In this document: piece by piece, positions 46,579 through 60,000 of the stretch | How positions within the stretch are numbered: position 1 is the first letter of the stretch | How the letters are laid out: each line of letters opens with the position of its first letter | From: Heliocidaris erythrogramma | Taxonomy: Eukaryota; Echinodermata; Echinoidea; Camarodonta; Echinometridae | Length of the DNA stretch: 64,000 nt | Assembly (NCBI GenBank): GCA_025617745.1 | Contig: CM046863.1 | Span: 9,598,935 to 9,662,934, forward strand | Direction: 5' to 3' | Made by a program: the position numbers and the translations under genes | The notes under the pieces: model-generated | Told to the model about the DNA's origin: nothing | Databases searched by the model: none | What the model saw: only the letters and a program-made list of their open reading frames with translations

Positions 46579-46770
46579 TTGATACATACAAAGTGGTTAA
46601 ACCAACTTCACATATATACTGATGGATCGAAAGTACCTGAAAAGGGAATCAGTTCAGCTGCTTTTTATGTACCTTATGTTTCAATATACCAAGCAAAAAG
46701 ATTATCTAACTTACCTCTTCTTATAGGGCAGAGTGTATGTATACTAATTATGACCATTTATTTTGCATTC
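46579..46770 (+). pseudogene. RNase H fragment of a LINE, left copy
   Basis: LHIYTDGSKVPEKGISSAAF then YVPYVSIYQAKRLSN is the first part of an RNase H domain (YTDGSK carries the first catalytic Asp). A frame slip follows. RNase H domains occur in I-group LINEs. Confidence 0.7.
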
Positions 46771-47107
46771 CTTTTTTTATGTAGAAGCATACTACTAAGT
46801 ACCACTTTATATTTGATCACTGTGAATTTTTCAATATTTAATAGTTATCATTGAAATTGACCTAGGATGTGATGGTAATATCTTTTGAGCGAATGTATTA
46901 TATTTTACATACATAGGTTACATAACCGATTATAAACGCACAACATGTACTACATTACAAATCATTCCAAATTATAATATCTTAACCTGTTGAATACTGA
47001 ATTAAAAGTATTCTTATCAACCAAAAATACATAAAAAGTAAAATAAAGAAGTGACAAACCTCCCAGTACTTGAACTGATATGATTTTGTCTTGAGCCCTT
47101 TCAATAA

Positions 47108-48003
47108 TTGAATTGAATTGAATTGAATTGAATTTATTGGTTTCTATATCACATTACATTCCATTCAGATGAATCAATACAACATATAATAACATCATAC
47201 ATGAGTAAACAAAAAAAAAACCATGAGACTAACATAATACAAAATGAGATATAGAAGGGCTACTGCTTAAGCAATAGAGCTTGAAATGCTTGCAGCCCTC
47301 AGTTGTAAAATACATGTAATACAAATAAATTAAAAGGGAAGAATTTAAACCCCCAAATATGGGGAGTGACTTGCAAAGAAAGAGAAAGGGAGAAGAGAGA
47401 AAAAGAAAGACGGGGAGGGGCTGGTAGCCTATACGCTATGATAATACACCTTGTTTACAAGTTTATTAACACAAAAGATTAGAGTGCTAGGTCATGGACC
47501 ATAATAATTAAATGAACAAATAGATGAAGGAAGGAGTCTCAGTTGCAGTATTTACATAACAACATGGATCTGACAGCTGTTTTAAATGCATTTAATGACT
47601 TCAGATTTCTGATTTCAGGAGGAAATGAGTTCCAAATATCTGGACCATTATGTCTGATAGATTTCAAGGCTAATGCAGTTTTAGGGTTTCTTAGATGGAA
47701 ATGTTCAGTTTGTCTTGTGGGATAAGAGTGGATGTCTCTATTTAGACTAAACAGTGGAGGGAAATATGGGGGTAGCTGCCCGTTTGTTAGCTGGAACATG
47801 AAAACCCCAGTTTGTAGAATAATAGGTTTAGGCAGTTCTCCAAAGTTGATTCCAAAGTCTCTGTCAAGGGTTATAACAGAACCACCTTCCAAGAGCAGGT
47901 CCATTGGAAACCTAAACAAAAGTAAACAAATATACAAATTTACAAATAATATTTTAGCAAAAAATACTTGTTTTTCCACTAACACAAAAACAACTTGGTG
48001 CAA
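47108..48003 (-). mobile_element. CR1/L2-like LINE 3' fragment
   Basis: The minus-strand frame ends DIHSYPTRQTEHFHLRNPK then IRHNGPDIWNSFPPEIRNLK and a stop at 47539. This is related to, but clearly different from, the intact LINE at 39739 (YPTRHSSDLHLTNPK). The 3' end is the (AATTC)n tract at 47110-47140. Confidence 0.85.
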
Positions 48004-49600
48004 TAAAACATCAATATTAATTCAAGGTAAATCATACATATAAAATATAAATACAATGACTATTGAAACAAAAAACCACACAGTAACTTAAACTAATTAA
48101 ATAACAGAAAAACAAAGAAATATTTTTGTCTTGTCTTGAAATATGAAATTCCCACAGTTCTAATCCAAAACCAAAACATATCCATGTATAAGCCTCTTCT
48201 ATTTATAGTCTATGAGCAAATGGTCAAATTCACTTATAAGCAAATACCACAGTCGATGCTAAACCCAATAAGTCTGCTACCAATTTGGTCTGCTATCCAC
48301 TCAATTTAATATGTCATTGGTCTAATTTCCATTATTAGTACTTTGGCTACCACTAATTTGGTCTAATGATCACATGGCCTATTTCCCATATGGTCATATG
48401 GCCTATTAATAACTGGTTACAAGCAATAGACTTAGTGGTCTTAGGCCAAGTGCATATTAGACAAAAATAATGGCAACTGGAGAGAATGGTAAGCGATCAT
48501 AAACAGTTAACTGTTTACGATCTCTTTAGTGTTAACTGGAGCAAATGGTAATGAGGTACTAGTTGTACATAATAGAATTAGATCATATCTAAATACACTA
48601 ATTGGGCAGTACACAAAGTGGGTGTAGACGAATATATATAGTGTAGGCCAATATATATAGCATTGGAAATATTTGACATAGTTTTAATGCCTTTATCTAT
48701 TCTTCTGAAACTCTTTTATTCATATGCCAACACATGTTTTCACTCCCAGATTGGAAATGTATGGCTTATTGCTGATGATTAATTTTATTTCAATAGATAC
48801 CATCATATGTTTGACCTTGACATATGGCTATATCACTACAACACTTAGGCCATTGTCCCACTTATGTATAAGTCTTGTCTAAAGTGTATCATTCAATGGC
48901 TTATCATGGAATTCTGAATTGGAAAAAGGCGGCAAAAGTGGTGAAAACATTTTTTTTTTTGGTTAAATTTCAAATTTTAGTCGAGTTGCGAACCCCCACT
49001 GAAAAAAACATGCATGGATGTGCAAAATGGTGATTGAAATATACTTACACTCCTTCCTCACTGGTTCCTTCTACCACACATGTCCAGAAACAGTTATGCT
49101 ATATTAACACAAATTACAAAGATGTAAAACAATATGTTATATACCAATGCCTTACAAATTTCACATTCTCTCTCCCTATCAATATCAATACATTATACAC
49201 CCAACCAAAACACAGCTTCAGTAAATGTACAAATTTTATTTTTTCATTCCAACCACTCATAGAGCTCCATTTCAAATAGTGTTTGTATACAACTAACATT
49301 TATTCATCAAATAGTACATAGATCTTCTCAAAGATCTATACCACTATATTACTAACAACATTCATAATCAATTCTACGAAAAGTATAAAATTATATAAAT
49401 AATTTGATAAGTGTCTAATGAAGTTGCCTAGAATTGAAATACATGTATATTTCTAATTATGAGTTGACCAAACTATCTTTATTTTTAACACTATGCAAAT
49501 TATAAATTGAATAATATAAACATTACCACTATTTCTGTTGATATGATTACTACTTATTATAAAGAAATCAAATGATTATAAGAAAGATATCTATGATAGT
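48004..49600. other. AT-rich spacer inside the inverted duplication
   Basis: No coding region recognised. TGGTCTA/TGGCCTA words repeat at about 48270-48420. Confidence 0.4.
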
Positions 49601-49609
49601 GTGACATAC

Positions 49610-49825
49610 TTGCACAGATGTTGTGGCCACTGAATTTAGTCGTTTGAGTTTTGTCCGCTTGTCCATGGCCACCATCAATGGACCAATTGTCACTTCTTCT
49701 CCACAGAAGCAGAAGTCTGCATCACTTTTGTCTCCCCAAAGATAAACGGAGATTGATTGCTGGCCATCTGCCGTTTTAACTTCTTTCACTCTTTTTTTTT
49801 TTTCAGCTCCTCGTACCCCACTCAC
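49610..49825 (-). CDS. Isolated OB-fold (RPA-like) exon
   Basis: 72 codons in phase 0 on the minus strand between GGTTTAAG and the donor GTATGT. VKTADGQQSISVYLWGD, then FCFCGEEVTIGPLMVA and KLKRLNSVATTSVQ match the RPA-type OB-fold pattern (VK..DG....V.LWGD....G..V.I......L.S). Such folds bind single-stranded DNA. No partner exon was confidently found. It lies in the loop of the 46.26-51.25 kb inverted duplication, so it may belong to a mobile element, to an element-captured exon or to a host gene. Confidence 0.5.
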
Positions 49826-49829
49826 CTTA

Positions 49830-50604
49830 AACCAAAGAAGACCACAAAAGAAATAAGTAACAGTTTAATAAATAATGACATACAATGTATTATCATGCCC
49901 AAATTTGGTCCATTAATCGTTCATTTAAAAACAAGAATAAAATTAACTTTAATTAGTTAATGCAACTGGTCATCAGTACAATATCTGAAAACAACCAAGT
50001 TTCAAATCACTAACATTTTGGATGAAAAATATAAACTAAAATCGAAATGCTAAACATCTCCAATATGCAGAGCATCTCATTCTCTACAAGATAATAATCA
50101 CTAGAATATTTCAAAGGCACCACATGGGGGTACTATTCTCTGTAATATAAAGAGATATAAAAGAAAATGAATATTTTCGGTCAGATAGTTGTCAGTTTTA
50201 TTTTTATTGACCTTTGAATCAAATCACATGTGGTTATTTGGTGAAATAATCATGCACAATTACATTTCAGATACAAAATATATAATTTCAATAAAATTTG
50301 ATAATTACATTTTTTTTTATTGATAATCTGAGTAAAAAAGTACAATGCAATGTGTATTCTGCACATTACTACATCCTCCATATTATAAGAAATTTTAGAA
50401 AATGAGCCAAAATAAATGATAAAATAAGGTGAAAGTAGGAACAAGTATTAATATTGAAAATCATTAAAAGCATTAAAAAATGACATACATGTCCTTCAAA
50501 AAGCTCTTGCTATGGCAGCACGTTTCAGCAATTTGTGTAAAAATTATGGAAGTAGGAACAAGCTAAATACACATAATCATATTGGAAAATTGAGTTACCT
50601 AAAA
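49830..50604. other. AT-rich spacer inside the inverted duplication
   Basis: Nothing identifiable. Confidence 0.4.
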
Positions 50605-51245
50605 ATATAATACATTCGCTCAAAAGATATTACCATCACATCGTAGGTCAATTTCAATGATAACTATTAAATATTGAAAAATTCAGTGATCAAATATAAA
50701 GTGGTACTTAGTAGTATGCTTCTACATAAAAAAAGGAATGCAAAATAAATGGTCATAATTAGTATACATACACTCTGCCCTATAAGAAGAGGTAAAGTTA
50801 GATAATCTTTTTGCTTGGTATATTGAAACATAAGGTACATAAAAAGCAGCTGAACTGATTCCCTTTTCAGGTACTTTCGATCCATCAGTATATATGTGAA
50901 GTTGGTTTAACCACTTTGTATGTATCAATTCTAAACTATATTGTTGTAATTTCTAAACAAATTTTTAGGCATTTTACTCCCAGTGCTAAAGATCGTATGC
51001 TCGATATGTAATGAAAAACACAAGTTAGAAAAAATAGGAACCAGCGGGATTCTAACCTGTCATCCACTGCTCGCTGGGCACTGCTTGCACTGCTTGCCGG
51101 GCATCGAATCCCGCTGATTCCAATTTTTTCTGACTTGTGTTTTTCATTACAGATCGAGCATACGATCTTTAAAACTGGGAGTAAAATGCCGAAAGATTTG
51201 TTTACAAATTTAAAAATTCCTCCCCAGTCAAGCTTCTTCGTTTAC
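50605..51245 (-). repeat. Inverted duplication, right arm
   Basis: Mirror of 46259-46906 with only scattered differences. The spacer of about 3.7 kb holds a LINE fragment and the OB-fold exon. Confidence 0.95.
50722..50928 (-). pseudogene. RNase H fragment of a LINE, right copy
   Basis: Same sequence as the left copy but continuing in frame as NFTSSYRAECM, which includes the second catalytic acidic residue (AE). It ends soon after in non-homologous sequence. The difference to the left copy is a one-base indel near the LSN residues. Confidence 0.7.
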
Positions 51246-51338
51246 TAACCATTGTCCACGGTGGACCGTTTGAATATTAATGAGTCAGAAAGAAGAGGAT
51301 CTTGGGTATTTGATTCTAGTTCGTCGTGACTTGGCCGT

Positions 51339-51475
51339 GAACCAGAATAGCCTGGTGGTTGGGTCGCTGCCCGGCAGGCAGTGGATGACAGGTTCGAATC
51401 CCTCTGGTTCCAATTTTTTCTGACTTGTGTTTTTTCATTACAGATCGAGCATACGATCTTTAACACTGGGAGTAA
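51339..51475 (+). mobile_element. tRNA-like SINE head joined to the hairpin module
   Basis: GAACCAGAATAGCCTGGTGG holds an A-box-like word and GGTTCGAATCC (51391-51401) a B box, spaced as in a tRNA. The T stem pairs poorly, so it is not a tRNA gene. The following 65 bp equal one arm of the hairpin module. Confidence 0.6.
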
Positions 51476-52800
51476 TATGCCAAAAGATTTGTTTACAAAT
51501 TAAGAAAGTTATGGTATTTCAAAGTTTATATTTTAATTTTTCCCTGTTATAATGTGAAACAAGGTTTGATTCCTCGCTGAACATGTGTAATTGCCATTGT
51601 TGCAACCTATACACAATTCAATGAGAGCTTCCTAATTGTGAAATCTGCCGAAATTAAAAATATTCTATATTTCACATAATAAAATACAAAAGAAATAGTG
51701 AATGGGTGATGTCACTGGTTCCCTCATTTCCATACTGAGCAGGATGTACATATAACTGTTTTGTGAAATTAAGCGAAACTTTAAAATACCATAACTTTCT
51801 TATTTTACATCCTATTTTGATGAAATTTTCAGTGTTATGCTTGTTGGATTTTTCTCTATTTATTCAAATCAACTTTTTGTTAGGGTGGACTTGGCCTTTA
51901 ATTGCCCTGCCAATGATTTGTTTGGCATGAAAGCAATGCCAATGAGACGTCATCAAAATTTATCACGTATTCACGATATTCCAGTACATCTTTGCACATG
52001 CTATCTAGCTTGCACTGGATTGTATCACAACAAATGCTGCCTGCCTCGGCCTCTAACGTTACGTATGATAATAGTGCCGCTACACACACTCTTTATGTTA
52101 TTGTTGATTTGTAATTCCATATTTAGGACAGATTCCGACAGATACATGTACCCAGGCAGTAATTGATCGTAGCACGTTGAACAGGCGGGACCAGCCAGGT
52201 GTGGCTGCGGCTCAACGCCCGGCCTCTAGCTCTCGATCGATGAGCCCTCCGTGCATTGCTGACGTACTACTGCTTTCAGACACGCCTTCTCTTATCCTTT
52301 CATTGTCAGTTTGAGTTTTTGACCATATGAATGTATTCGACTATAGTTTTAGCAGGCATATCGTTTTATTGGTAGATTTAATTTATGTTCTTATCTACCT
52401 TTCTTTGTGGTTGTCTGTATTTTTGCAGTTATCTTTAATTCAGTGGTTATCTTTATTTCCAAAGTTTTCCTTAATTCTGTGTTTGTCCGTATGTCTGTCC
52501 TTCTCTTTATCTTTGAAGTTTTCTTTAATTCTGTGGTTGTCTTTCTGTAATTTTGTTTATTTTCACTGTTATTAATGTTGGCCCTTTTAGCCGCCCATAC
52601 AAGTACCCCCAATTTTGCTCTTCAATTCTCCTCCCTTTTTGATTGGCCGGCTCAGGCCCTCTTTGTAATCAGCAAGCCGGTCCAGAGTCTTCCGGATCTC
52701 ACAACAGAACGGCCAAACTTGTGAATTGAGTCAAGGTATATAAGTTTGTGCTTTGTCTTGGGGGCATACCGCTCTCTCTCCTTGTTGATGCTTATATATC
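51476..52800. other. Intergenic with T-rich minisatellite
   Basis: 51784-51850 mirrors 46190-46258, so the inverted duplication once reached further and was split by an insertion on the right side. At 52400-52560 TTTAATTCTGTGGTTGTC-like units repeat; their open frame is spurious. Confidence 0.5.
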
Positions 52801-52805
52801 AGTTA

Positions 52806-53050
52806 AAAAGAAAAGGTTAAGTGTTGGGCACATCTCCTCACCCAGGATTCCACATCCCTAGTCATCTTGGGCCAGTAAAAGCAGGCATTCACAAATGAGA
52901 GGGTCTTGTCAACTCTGTGGTGTCCATGTTGATCATGCAGGCTTTTGAGGACATCCTGGCAGTGTCTCTTTGGAATCTCTAGTTGAAGCTTTGGCCCTTC
53001 ATCCGTAGGTTTGCTGGATCGGTTACTTCCTTTCCTTGGGCCACCGAGAA
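52806..53050 (-). pseudogene. Ty3/Gypsy-type integrase zinc-finger fragment
   Basis: LHDQHGHHRVDKTLSFV then CFYWPKMTRDVESWVRRC matches the His-His-Cys-Cys region at the start of LTR-retrotransposon integrases (H...H, then YWP.M...V..WV..C). It breaks off after the first Cys. No protease, reverse transcriptase or clear long terminal repeats are seen nearby. Confidence 0.75.
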
Positions 53051-53054
53051 GCAT

Positions 53055-56000
53055 TTAGAACGAGTCCTTGTACCGTTTACTCTATTGCATTTGCTTACCT
53101 TGACTTCCTCCACTTTTTATGTAAGATTCCTTGATCTTTGTAACCAGTGATTCCAATTCTTCACAATTTTCATTGCTCTCAAGAATCATGAAGACAACAC
53201 TATTTTTAATCTAATTTTTAGATTTACACCTTATAAAAATCCATTGCACTTAGCTTCCCTTATTTTTCTCTACCAATACATGTACATCATGAAGCTCCAC
53301 TTTTTCATTATTTTTCTTCTCTGCCAGTGCATCTCTGCTCCCTTAGTCCTAACTTATATTGAATAGAACACAGCAAGCTGGTATGACTTTGAATGATCCT
53401 TCTGGCAGTCCTTTCCTAATTGAGCAATGGAACTTATTTTTAATTTGTCTGTTGACCTGCTCAATGATGGACAGTGTTTAAAAGTCCACGCGTTTGCGCA
53501 CTTCAGTCTTCCAACTCGGGTTTTGAATTATTCATGAATTTGCATTATACGCGTGCGGAAAAAAAAATCCCCTCCAGGGCCGTTTTATCCCATTCGCTAA
53601 ATCCCATATTTAGTCATGAATATTCATTTTGCAATGTGCGCGAAGGTCTACCTGAATCAGCAAGTTTTTTTCCATCTCTCTGTCAGCGTTTGGTCTTGAT
53701 CTTTCGTGTTTGGTTTGGGTTGTGATTCTTTCCCTCTTCTGAAATGCAGTGGTTATTTTCAGCTCACCCTATCAAAAATTTTTAGCTCCGGTAACATTTT
53801 CTGAGCAAGAAATTCCGTAAACTGAGCAAGAAAACAATGGTTGTGGAGCCTACACTGAGCGAGTCTTGAGCCAAAATGTCAGGAAATTCGGACATCCTGC
53901 TCCCTGAAACTCTGTCACTGAGCATTTCGCCGGCAATGCCGGCGGCCATGCCCGTGTTTACTGACAGTTATAGTTTGCCGGAGTTATTGAGAGCAATTAC
54001 CAATTAACCATACACAATAGGTGCTAATGCCTGGTGAGAAAATATTTTCATTGTTCATTGCAAGACATAACATGTTCGATAATTCGTAGAAAATACGGTC
54101 CACACTCAAGCGCAGTTGAACGGGAAGTCTCATGAATTTATATGTCATAAATTGGAACACACAATTTCCTCATTAACAATCCTTTCATTGAATGTAATTA
54201 TTCAACCCAGCACGAGTGCTATGAATTATTCATGATCGTTAGTTTTGCAATAAATGCAGCAATGTAACAAACCACGAGGCTATCTCTCACCAAAGAGCAA
54301 GAAAATGGTTCTATATGGCCCGCGCACGCTAAGTATACCCACGTGTCTATAAAGGTGTTAATTTTCTCACGGGGTGTACCCAATTTGTACGTAATCCAGG
54401 AGCCGCTTTTGTGAACGTTGAAGAAATTCACTACTAATATAGCGCTGATTCATGTAATTTTGGAAAAGATATATTACAAAGGCCTCTTGACCACAGATCT
54501 CTTATTTTATTTTTTTGCGTATAATCCACAAAACCTTTGAAATTAGTACTTATTAAGTATTACTGATTGTTTTGCAAACATTCGCAAAACCTGCGATTTA
54601 GGAGTTGTTATGTTGGCAGTTTGGAGTTTTGCGTATTTACCGCAGAACCTACGATATTGCAGGTTTTTGCGGCTGGCGCAGACCCTCCGAAATTGGAGTA
54701 GCATCATGGAAATAGCTTCGGTTAAAATCTGGTATATTGTTCTGTATGAGCGCTGGGCTCTCATTTGGGATCGTTTTAGATTGTCATTATTCGTGGTGAG
54801 AGGTACAAACTGAGAGTTAACTAGTTATACTGATTTCATTAAAATGAAAAGGCTGTTGAGTCCAAATAGGTGCAGTTGAAGTCTGTTTATTTCCGAGTTC
54901 AAAAAACTCAGATAGCAAATAAAAGTTACAGGATACAAATTAGTTCAGACAGATAAAGTCACAACATATTTACAGAGCAGATGAAAGTGCTCCTCATCTG
55001 CTGAAGGCTGGAGTAGAAGTCTCCCGATTTCACTTGCAGAAACTATATCTCAAAAAACTGGGGGGGAATCTCATCCTAAAAAGCACATGGTCAATACACA
55101 ATATAATTGGTCGGTTCAATGTAGGCATGGAAACGTGGGGGCGTGGTTAATGGGTCTTACTCATTTTGGGGTCCTGAAGTACAGGGATAGGAGATGAATG
55201 AATGAACGAACGAAAGTCAATAACTGATTTGGGGGGTTTGTTTATATTTGTGGCAGGAAGGGGATATGATAAGGGGTGATAAACTTCTGACCACAATTGG
55301 AGCGGACACTTTGATGTTAACTGTTAGGGGGGAAGCTATCCTTGGGAAATCCTTGGTGGTCCAGACATAAAGGCTCCTATTGATGCCAGGTGGATATTAA
55401 AGATGGATTAAATGGAAACTATATTACATAGTTAGGTTAGGTAATGAAGAATTGCCTAACTCTATGTAACAATATATGGTTATTGATCTTTCAAACGGAG
55501 AGCTGAACTATCGGTTATACGGAACGCACGTTATCGAGTTGGATTCAGGACGTTTTTTCCAACCAGATTAAGGAACAAGAAATGGTCGGGACTTTAGTAA
55601 GTTTATTAATGTAATTATTGTCCGTAAGATGTACAGTAGTTCGATGCTAAATACCTTGTATTCTTTGGTCGATAATGTCAGTGATAGTTTCATTAAACAC
55701 GAAAAAGCGTCGGCACTGTGACGCATCTATTCCCTGTGAACTGATGAATATCGAGTGTATATAGGCCGTTTACTGAATCGTATCGAATCTATCACCATGA
55801 TTACCACTGATAAAATGAATGAAAGGTGTCTGCAGGGATAAATTTGTGGAATGTAAATTTTCGCGTTAACAATTTGGTTTACTTCGGAATGTTAAAGGTG
55901 CCTGTTCCGATTTATGATATTGTGTTCTTTGCTTGGCCTATAAAAAATGCAGGTACATGGCAAATCTGTGAAAGCTAGAGTATTGAATTTTCCTTACAGA

Positions 56001-56700
56001 CACAAGCTGTTCACATTGAATAGGGCAAAAGGTATTCATCAAATTACTTCAATAGAAACATGCAATAGTTTTCCTGTTCTCCCATTACACTCTTGAATAC
56101 ATTGTACATACTATCCAAGTACAGGAGCACTCATGCATGAATGCACCTGTACTTCGACACTATATGTATGTATTGTCTATGGGGGAATTTGAGAGCACTG
56201 TCAGAATTGGTCATCCTAAAATTCATCCCAACATACCTCCATATAAGTGCAAAATAAAATAACAAATTATACATCATTAGAAAGCCAAGACTCTGCTCGA
56301 CAACTTTGCTGTACATGTACATTATTTTCCGCAAAAATGCACCAGTAAGAAATTACTGAAGAGTAAAATCACCACTACATCTCTGTACTGGTTCATCGCA
56401 TCACCCTTTGAAATAATCCAGCAGCCTTAGGTTTCATAATGAAGAGGGTAAATAGTTCAAACCATGTTTTAAAAAAGGAAAAATCTTGAAAAATAGGTAC
56501 TTAGTTTGAAGCAAATTCCCAAGAAATGGGTACCCTTTCTCACCAAAATTACCCGTAAATGGGTAGGGGTTCAAGTTCTCGCCGCACATCCCCATTAAAC
56601 CAAATCTTTTTACAGGATGTAGATAATTAATAGTGAGTAGTATGCAAAAAATTGAAATTTGAAAAAAATTCAGAGAAATGTTGGAGCTACTATGCCAGTG
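53055..56700. other. Long stretch without a recognised gene
   Basis: Short frames only. GAACCTACGATATTGCAGG-like words recur at 54585-54690. TTATTTCCGAGTTC-containing sequence at 54850-54990 could be an old LTR. No firm feature. Confidence 0.35.
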
Positions 56701-57035
56701 TCACCACATATAGGTCTCCATAGCGTTTGCAATCACAATTGATGTGTCTGATGGCTGCTGCATTGATGGGACTTGGTTGAGATTTGAAGACAATGGTGGA
56801 TGGTGGGTAGGGTTGAAAGTTGTGCCGTTTGATGTCTGCTCTTGCGGGTTATTGGCAGAAGTTTGGTCCACGGTGCTCGCTCTGGCTCTGGCTTTGGCTC
56901 GCTCTTCCAAATGCACACGACATCGCATCTTGTCTTGCAATGCATCGCCAATAAATCTCCCAACTGCTCCCTTCAACGAAGTTCGCCCAGTGCAACGGTA
57001 GGAACTGCAGTTGGGAAACTGGTGCACGATGACAT
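56701..57035 (-). CDS. Unrecognised gene, last exon
   Basis: Begins after AATTCAG in phase 1, supplying AT to complete an Asp codon, and runs 110 codons to TAG. It contains two Cys (NCSSYRC), the segment GRFIGDALQDKMR, a basic Arg/Ala helix and a Ser/Asn/Pro/Gln tail. Confidence 0.5.
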
Positions 57036-60000
57036 CTGAATTATGACATAAAAATTCACAATTAACATATTGAAATACAGTCTTTAAAACGGTTGCTTAA
57101 AATTTGAGGGTTGGCTACTATTTGACCTATTTGAATCCATGACAATTTTCTTTCAAGTCTTGCGCTTATTTTACAACCAATTTTACCGCGATCGGGTCTC
57201 GGTTCGAAAGTTATGTAACATGTTGTAGAAGCATGTCTGACCGAAATTCGCTCAGTTTTATGATACTGTGTACAAACTCAATGTAAATTGTGATTTCATT
57301 CTTAATTCATAAAATTGCATTTATTTTTACATCTGATTGTAATCAATTAATTTTAGTGTAACAATAGTTGCAACAGTGTCTGCAACGATTCTCATTAAAA
57401 AAAATAGGTCAAAGGTCAAAGGTAAAAAAACAAAGAAATAAGCAATTAAAAAATAATAGAAAACATAAGAAATACATTTTAATTATGCATTTCTTTCCTT
57501 TTGAGTTTGTACAGCATGATAAGAGGAACATTTCTGAAAAAAATAATTGGCTAGTCTATACTCATTGTGTGAGCTTAGGCAGAGGAGAATTAAAGCTCTT
57601 TGGATTTAACTCAGGACTTACTGTTACTAATTATAGTGGATTGATCTATGCCATTTCAAAAATTATCAACATACCAACAATGGCTCCTGTGATCTTCGGG
57701 TTCAGATGTTGTTTCCCCTGTGTAGGATGAAATATGTGAGTTGCCATTTAACGTCGCTGCCAAACATTCTTGTCAAAAGTAACTTTCGCTTTTCGGGCAC
57801 TCCCCATATCCAGAGCCTCATTAAGGTAGGCTGGTGGTATAAGCTGTAACAAGAAAAGGATTGGATAAAAAATATGCACTTTCCAAAACAGTGGCATAAG
57901 CTGTAACTCGGCCGTCACATGGAAAAAGTGGCTAACTCGAAAAATCGGTTTAAAGTTGAAGCCACTATGGTTCTTTTATCTGACTGCTATGGTGGTTGAT
58001 GTTTTTCATAACGATAAAGAATAAGAATATTTTTTAATTATAGAACAAATCAGGATTTTTCATCAATTTCCTGAAGAATTAGAGCACATTTTATCTAGTT
58101 AGACACTTACACCATTAAATCAATTAACCTGACCGAACGATTATATGGTAAAAGTGGCTATCTCTGAGTTAGTCACTTTTACCATGTAATTCAATCCGAA
58201 AGGTGTCTATCTTTGAGATACATAGCGCATCGGTGCTGGACAAAGCTAGCTAGCGCGCAATTTGTAATGCGAACGTGCATAGCGCCTGATCGGTACGTGC
58301 ACCAGGGTTGCCAGTTTGACGATTTGATCGCCAAATCTGGCAACCCTGACGTGCACCATTGATATGCTCATACATGTACGGAAGTCTATGGAGTAGAAAT
58401 TCACAGCATCAAAACAGGTTATAAGTAAATTATAATTGTTCAATGTTCTTAATGCCAGTATAAATATTTTTGAAATGCGTATTCACGTTTTTAATTTTCT
58501 CTTTGATTCAAAGATTTTACGCCTTTTTTTATTTCGTTCGAACGTTCGCAAGAGCCATCCACGCAGCGGTTTCCTACAGCCCCGAGGTTTACTAACACGT
58601 TGGTTCCGGTTGGAACTATTTGCGGGTTCATCGTAGTTTCGAACTGTGTACAAATGTAATTGGTCCACATAAAATTCACATTCTTGAAAATTTCGCCCGC
58701 AAAATATATTTTTATATTGTGTGTTTCCTTATTTGTTTGTGTGAACGTGTTTAGATGCAGTAAATATTGCTTTTATCATTTATCATACCCTTGCCCATCG
58801 AAAGTTAGCTCTGCTTGTATGCAGTGACTGTATTGCGATGCTTAACTACACAAACTGCCATAGGGCGTTAGGCAAAGCTTAACTTACCTATGGCAATTTT
58901 GTACAGAGTAGTGCGAAAAATGCGGTACAGTCATAGAAAGAAGACTTGCATACTATGACATTTCCTAAGCGAAAAATCCGACTGGTTGATCTTCTTGACT
59001 TGCCATTCACAGTTTGGGATTTCTTTTCATGACTTTGTACAGTGGAAGCCAGCCATCTCTTTCTCTGTTTGTAACTCATCCCCCAGTATTCTTTCTAAAT
59101 GTTCATTCTCTTCTCCTCTGAAAATTGTTGGTGACATTTCTTCCTACAGTTGGATTCCTGGCATGGTGATGCCAGCATGGGATGTTTTTCTTGATCCCTT
59201 TCTTTTCGCCCTTCCAGTTTTCTGTAGCGAGTTTTTGATAACTGGCAGAAATGTTACAGATTTATACAATTCTTTACCTGGCCAAGTTTGCAGGTGAACT
59301 TGAACTTGACAGTCAAAAAACTTGTGCACTAAAATATAGTCTTTATGCTCAAAATTATACAGATAACGCACATAACAAAATCTCTGGACATTTCCCTACA
59401 TTGGCCATTCCGTTTTTTGGGGCACACCCTGTATTTGTATGAACTACATGCGCTACATGACGGCAAAATCTAATATCATTGTCCCCCCCCCCCCCCCCCC
59501 CACCCGAAGTTTGATGTCAAAAAGTCTTGCGGTTCTTGAGATAAACAAAAACAAAATGGGACGTACGGACGGACGACCCAAAAACATTTACCTACGGCCA
59601 CTGCCACTTGGTTGGCGGAGGGATAAAAATTAACATTATTTAGCAATGAAACATACCTTCAGCGCCATCGGGTGTACTGTCTGGCGCAGGCTGCTCAGCA
59701 GCTTTTTCCACTTCAGCTGAGGGGATTTCTGAAGTCTCCTGGTTGGCTGGAGGGACTTCCTTTACACCTTTACAAAACAATCACAATGATTTTAGGCCGG
59801 CCCACGGCTGGCGGTGTAAACGCACAAAATTTCGGTGTATACGCACAAAATCTTGGGCCGGCCTAGAATCCGGTGAAACAGGGGTCTTACTCTACACAGT
59901 CTGCCCCCCTCTCTCTGCATTTATGCCAGTACATGCGTTTGTATTTTACTATTTACCACCGTATGTTTAGCTAGGGTCATTTACTCAAATATTTCCAATA

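Larger units (their letters stand above)
46259..46906 (+). repeat. Inverted duplication, left arm
   Basis: About 648 bp nearly identical to the reverse complement of 50605-51245. It contains a hairpin module (46321-46530) and an RNase H fragment (46579-46770). Confidence 0.95.

Noticed and set aside
52327-52575. 82-codon Leu/Ser-rich frame
   Set aside because: Produced by a T-rich minisatellite, not a membrane protein.
59144-59371. 75-codon minus-strand frame (PGKELYKSVTFLPVIKN)
   Set aside because: It looks somewhat protein-like, but I recognise no family and see no clear splice borders or phase match to the neighbouring exons.
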